In this document: positions 34,287-36,982 of the stretch, one piece after another | Position numbering within the stretch: position 1 is the stretch's first letter | Layout of the letters: every line of letters begins with the position of its first letter | Source: an uncultured Phocaeicola sp. | GTDB lineage: Bacteria > Bacteroidota > Bacteroidia > Bacteroidales > Bacteroidaceae | Direction of reading: 5' to 3' | Assembly: GCA_944320135.1 (NCBI GenBank) | Contig: CALUGI010000033.1 | Span: 1 to 36,982, forward strand | DNA length: 36,982 nucleotides | Position numbers and translations under genes: made by a program | The notes under the pieces: model-generated | Seen by the model: the letters and a program-made list of their open reading frames with translations, nothing else | Told to the model about the DNA's origin: nothing | Databases searched by the model: none

Positions 34287-34294
34287 CAAAGATA
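34287..34294 (-). promoter_or_regulatory. Bacteroidota -7 box (TATCTTTG) of the small membrane-protein genes
   Basis: TATCTTTG on the minus strand. Transcription would start near 34280-34282, at the very beginning of the open frame, so the natural start ATG of the ancestral gene would have been almost leaderless. Confidence 0.55.
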
Positions 34295-34399
34295 ATGAAA
34301 AGTTTTGATACGACGTAACAAAATCCCGACCGTTTTCTCATCTTAACGCGGAGGCGAAATGTTTTTTCCCCTCCGCATTCGCGCCGCTTTCCCGCCCCG

Positions 34400-34999
34400 T
34401 TATTTCAACACATGGAACTGCTCGAACAAAGAGGTCAGATTGGCGGTGAAAAGACGCACGGAAATGGCAAGCAGGATGATTCCGAAGAATTTCCGGATGA
34501 CATAGATGCCTCCTTTTCCCAGCAGACGCTCGATGCGTCCGGTCATCTTCAGCACGAAAAACACGCACGCCATGTTCAACACCAAAGCGACGATAATATT
34601 GACCGAAGCGTATTCGGCGCGCAAAGAAAGCAGGGTAGTAAACGAACCTGCCCCCGCCAGCAACGGAAACACGAGGGGAACCAACGTAGCCTCCTTAATG
34701 GGACCGACATTCTTGAATATCTCAATGTCGAGAATCATCTCAAGCGACATCAGGAAGATGACGAACGCTCCGGCCACTGCAAACGAAGCGATGTCCACTT
34801 GAAACAGGCGAAGCATCATGTCGCCCGCAAAGAAAAATCCTAACAGCAGGGCAAAAGCGATTACTGTGGCCCGAAGCGCATCGACCTTCCGCCCTTTCTG
34901 CTTCTGATCCAGAATAATAGGTATCGCCCCGAAGATGTCAATCACGGCAAAGAGCACGATAAACGCGCTCAGCAGCTCCTGCAAATCAAATGTTCCCAT
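34400..34999 (-). CDS. MarC family (UPF0056) membrane protein
   Basis: The start at 34999 gives MGTFDLQELLSAFIVLFAVIDIFGAIPIILDQKQKG. The 199-residue protein has six hydrophobic helices and the MarC/YhcE-like pattern: an acidic residue in the first helix (FAVIDIFGAIPI), FFAGDMMLRLF, the VPLVFPLLAGAGSFTTLL segment and a final SVRLFTANLT. MarC was once linked to antibiotic resistance but this link is doubtful; transport function is not established. A TATATTTG box lies at 35021-35028. Confidence 0.9.
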   Translation of the reverse strand: MGTFDLQELLSAFIVLFAVIDIFGAIPIILDQKQKGRKVDALRATVIAFALLLGFFFAGDMMLRLFQVDIASFAVAGAFVIFLMSLEMILDIEIFKNVGPIKEATLVPLVFPLLAGAGSFTTLLSLRAEYASVNIIVALVLNMACVFFVLKMTGRIERLLGKGGIYVIRKFFGIILLAISVRLFTANLTSLFEQFHVLK

Positions 35000-35020
35000 A
35001 CGTTTCCACTTATTTTTCCG

Positions 35021-35028
35021 CAAATATA
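35021..35028 (-). promoter_or_regulatory. Bacteroidota -7 box (TATATTTG) for marC
   Basis: TATATTTG on the minus strand, 21 nt upstream of the MarC start. TTTG lies 17 nt further upstream (35046-35049), two short of the ideal spacing. Confidence 0.55.
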
Positions 35029-35057
35029 TTAAAAAAGACGAAGCGCAAACCAAAAAA

Positions 35058-35088
35058 GCGGCAGGAAAAGGTTGCCCTTCCCTGCCGC
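35058..35088 (-). terminator. Terminator of the subtilase-DUF1573-lipoprotein unit
   Basis: An 8-bp stem (35058-35065 with 35081-35088) with a 15-nt loop is followed on the minus strand by TTTTTT. It lies 52 nt past the lipoprotein stop and just upstream of the MarC promoter. Confidence 0.75.
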
Positions 35089-35139
35089 TCCACGTTGTTA
35101 GAGAGATTTTATATATGCCTCAAACGGCCAAAACAAAAA

Positions 35140-35637
35140 TCAGTCTTCAGGAACTCTCGCTTCCGCCACTATCTCGTCGGGCACTTTCTCGCAACGCACA
35201 TACTTGTGCACGTCGGTTTCGTCGTCCTTTGCGGTCCAAGTCATCGAACCGGATTCGAGCAGGTCGGTAACGATGTACTCGCTGTTCCAGTCACCCATCC
35301 AGTAGTCGTATTCGCCGCTGATGACATAGCCGACATACGGGTCTTTCTCAATCTCGAAGCTGCCCGTGATGTAGCGGGCATACATGCTGTCGAACTTCTG
35401 GTACATCTCGAAAGTGCGTTCTCTGCGGTTGAACGTGATGTAGCAATACAGCCCTTCGGCCAAAGGCTGTCCGTTCCATTCCGCAAGCTGCCACGTACCG
35501 TTCAGGTTCGCCGGAGTGACTTCCAGCCCTGAAAACGTCGGAAGGCCATCCCTGTTAACCGTCACTCCGTCGTCTTCGCACGACGAGAAGCAAACCAACG
35601 CCAGCAATGCCATCAATTTAAATATATTCTTCATCAT
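35140..35637 (-). CDS. Lipoprotein of unknown function, lipocalin-like
   Basis: A 165-residue lipoprotein with a signal of MMKNIFKLMALLALVCFSSC (Cys20) followed by EDDG. The mature part is a beta-rich barrel-like domain (NLNGTWQLAEWNGQPLAEG, YCYITFNRRERTFEMYQKF, SGEYDYWMGDWNSEYIVTDLLESGSMTWTAKDD), whose G-x-W opening is typical of lipocalin-like folds. I cannot name a family. It is the last gene of a minus-strand unit after DUF1573 and a subtilase-like protein; 51 nt separate it from the DUF1573 gene. Confidence 0.75.
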   Translation of the reverse strand: MMKNIFKLMALLALVCFSSCEDDGVTVNRDGLPTFSGLEVTPANLNGTWQLAEWNGQPLAEGLYCYITFNRRERTFEMYQKFDSMYARYITGSFEIEKDPYVGYVISGEYDYWMGDWNSEYIVTDLLESGSMTWTAKDDETDVHKYVRCEKVPDEIVAEARVPED

Positions 35638-35688
35638 CTTCTTTAATTATTAAACATTCATTTTCACGTCTGCCCGACAAGCTCCCGG

Positions 35689-36504
35689 TCAGAGAGAGCC
35701 TGCGGGAAACACTTTCACGCTTATCGTCCGGTCGGAAGGCCGTCCGCCGATGCCGCCTACCACTATCGGAAAGGTGAAGCCGTCCTTCTTTCCCTGGGGG
35801 AGCAGGGCCTTGTCGACCGTTATCACGATGTCGGCCTGCCCGCCCGGAGAGATGGTCTCCGGCTCCGTGCGAAACGCGGCGTAGTTTGGAATCAGCTGCG
35901 CCGACAAGCGCAACGTTTCGCCACCGCTGTTGCCGCACAGGATACGCTCCACCGCCTTGCCTCCGGAACCGAACTTTATCTCAACCGATTTCCGCTTCAG
36001 GCGGAGCTTGCCCATAAAGAAAGGAAACCTTGCCCACTCGTCAGCCCCAGAAAGCACGTTGCCGAGCAACGTCAGCCGGGCGACAGGCGTTTTCTCCGAA
36101 CCGGCGAGATAGACAAACGCGTTGGAGTCGGCCGTTCCCGGATGGTTTTTCGGGTGATAGGTCAGCAATATCTTGCAGCTCTCGCCCGCGCCGATTGTTC
36201 CGCGCCGATAGTCTGCCGTCATGCAGCCGCACGTGGTTCTCACCAATGCCAGCTCCACCGGCTTTCCGCTGACGTTCGTGCAGGTGAACTCACGGGTCAC
36301 CGGAGCATCGTCTTCAGTGAGCGTCCCGATATGGCGCACCACGCTGTCAAACCGAAGAACTGATTCCGCATTCTTCATCAAGGGCGGATTGAGCAGCGAG
36401 TCGATTTGGGCGCGCGAGCGGAAGGGGACTTTCTGCGCCTGCACGGCCAGTCCGCCTGCCGCCCAAGCGGCCAACAGCAATATGCGGCAGAAACAATTTT
36501 TCAA
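35689..36504 (-). CDS. DUF1573 domain-containing secreted protein
   Basis: A 271-residue protein with a signal peptide (MKNCFCRILLLAAWAAGGLAVQA, cleavage near 23). The first part (about 55-135) is a DUF1573 immunoglobulin-like domain: VVRHIGTLTEDDAPVTREFTCTNVSGKPVELALVRTTCGCMTADYRRGTIGAGESCKILLTYHP, with the conserved TTCGC. The second half (about 150-270) reads as another beta-sandwich domain (VEIKFGSGGKAVERILCGNSGGETLRL). DUF1573 proteins are common in Bacteroidota envelopes without a proven role. It lies 25 nt after the subtilase-like stop and is probably co-transcribed with it. Confidence 0.88.
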   Translation of the reverse strand: MKNCFCRILLLAAWAAGGLAVQAQKVPFRSRAQIDSLLNPPLMKNAESVLRFDSVVRHIGTLTEDDAPVTREFTCTNVSGKPVELALVRTTCGCMTADYRRGTIGAGESCKILLTYHPKNHPGTADSNAFVYLAGSEKTPVARLTLLGNVLSGADEWARFPFFMGKLRLKRKSVEIKFGSGGKAVERILCGNSGGETLRLSAQLIPNYAAFRTEPETISPGGQADIVITVDKALLPQGKKDGFTFPIVVGGIGGRPSDRTISVKVFPAGSL

Positions 36505-36529
36505 AGCTCAAGCACTTTTAAAGTTCAAA

Positions 36530-36982
36530 TTACATCCATCCGTTTCCGCCTGCATTCTTGCGCACGGTGACCGCAATGGTCTGCGACGTTCCGTTGCCAA
36601 CCTGCACGGTTATCTGTGCCGTTCCGGTCTTCACGCCCGTCACGGTCATCAACGTACCGTTCACGGCTGCCGTCGCCACCGCATCGTCAGACGAAGCGGC
36701 ACTGTAAGTCAGGCTCTCTCCGTTCACGAAATAGGAAGCAAGATCAATGGTACAAACCGCTCCCGCCGCCACATACACGTTGGGCAGCTTCATTTCCGAA
36801 CCTGCACCGGCAATGCTGTTCAGCAATGCTCCGGCATCAACCAGTCCGGTTCCCATCTTGCCGATATAGTCTCCAAGCTCCATTCTTGTAACAGAAGCTC
36901 CGGGATAAGTATGGCCGTCGTAATACAGTTTAACAGCACCGTCCTGATACCAATTATAAAGTGACTTATCCGTCGTATTCTT
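36530..36982 (-). CDS. C-terminal part of a subtilase-like secreted protein, running off the window
   Basis: The frame is open to the right edge, giving about 150 residues before the stop at 36530. It reads NTTDKSLYNWYQDGAVKLYYDGHTYPGAS, then MELGDYIGKMGTGLVDAGALLNSIAG, the end of a subtilase catalytic domain (GxGLVDA is typical), and a C-terminal Ig-like/Big-type beta sandwich (about 75-150: YVAAGAVCTIDLASYFVNGESLTY, then GTLMTVTGVKTGTAQITVQVG). The catalytic residues lie outside the window, so activity cannot be judged. First visible gene of the unit that continues into DUF1573 and the lipoprotein. Confidence 0.75.
   Translation of the reverse strand, partial: KNTTDKSLYNWYQDGAVKLYYDGHTYPGASVTRMELGDYIGKMGTGLVDAGALLNSIAGAGSEMKLPNVYVAAGAVCTIDLASYFVNGESLTYSAASSDDAVATAAVNGTLMTVTGVKTGTAQITVQVGNGTSQTIAVTVRKNAGGNGWM

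Noticed and set aside
1-36982. Integrated element, prophage or transposon
   Set aside because: No integrase, transposase, phage structural gene or tRNA attachment site is seen.

Overview
This window is chromosomal DNA from a Bacteroidota member, most likely order Bacteroidales (a Bacteroides/Phocaeicola/Parabacteroides-type gut anaerobe). The evidence is a pair of S46 dipeptidyl-peptidases, NigD-like, DUF4369 and fimbrillin-type lipoproteins, GH28/GH43 glycosidases, a GGGtGRT protein with its NifU-like partner, and many copies of the Bacteroidota promoter box TAnnTTTG (one with TTTG exactly 19 nt upstream). Most of it is ordinary core genome. There is no rRNA, tRNA, CRISPR array, prophage, insertion sequence or integrase that I can support.

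Layout. 1-120: a short structured, unassigned stretch ending in a strong terminator. 187-756: rfbC. 895-2800 (minus): class II fructose-bisphosphate aldolase and a DUF4369 lipoprotein. 3000-7342 (plus): two overlapping S46 peptidase genes, one DPP7-like and one DPP11-like by the specificity residue. 7407-9135 (minus): NifU-like scaffold and GGGtGRT protein. 9400-10980 (plus): a 22-bp tandem repeat in the leader of a DMP19-family gene, then a NigD-like lipoprotein. 11130-15594 (plus): a tight operon of YIP1-family membrane protein, smpB, metH (without the reactivation domain) and ung. 15717-20338 (minus): asnA, GH43, GH28. 20460-23472 (minus): FAD-dependent oxidoreductase, secreted unknown protein and a LuxR-type regulator with a degenerate receiver domain. 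23984-26593 (plus): a 65-residue peptide gene and a fimbrillin-like/PI-PLC-like fusion lipoprotein. 26889-28244 (minus): MATE transporter. 28635-31487 (plus): S8 peptidase, xseA, xseB. 31488-32250: gene-free, repeat-rich. 32251-33896 (plus): GYF_2-CD225 protein, CD225 protein, DUF2752 protein and ndk. 33991-34280 (minus): two tiny membrane-protein genes. 34400-36982 (minus): MarC, then a subtilase-like gene running off the window edge, DUF1573 protein and a lipoprotein.

Functional themes. The cell exports proteases and peptidases (two S46 enzymes, two S8-like proteins) and pectin-type glycosidases (GH28 and GH43), as expected for a gut anaerobe living on peptides and plant polysaccharides. 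The housekeeping operon joins ribosome rescue (SmpB), methionine synthesis (MetH) and uracil repair (Ung), and XseA/XseB form exonuclease VII.

The most unusual locus is 23908-26593. A textbook promoter drives a small peptide with a Gly/Asp-rich tail, followed by a lipoprotein whose C-terminal half keeps the PI-PLC fold signature but has lost, in my by-eye alignment, all five catalytic positions. The second most unusual is the pair of tiny membrane proteins at 33991-34280, where the upstream gene seems to have lost its start codon. Several gene-free stretches carry degenerate 21-22 bp tandem repeats or palindromic repeats that share a TAGGGGC arm.
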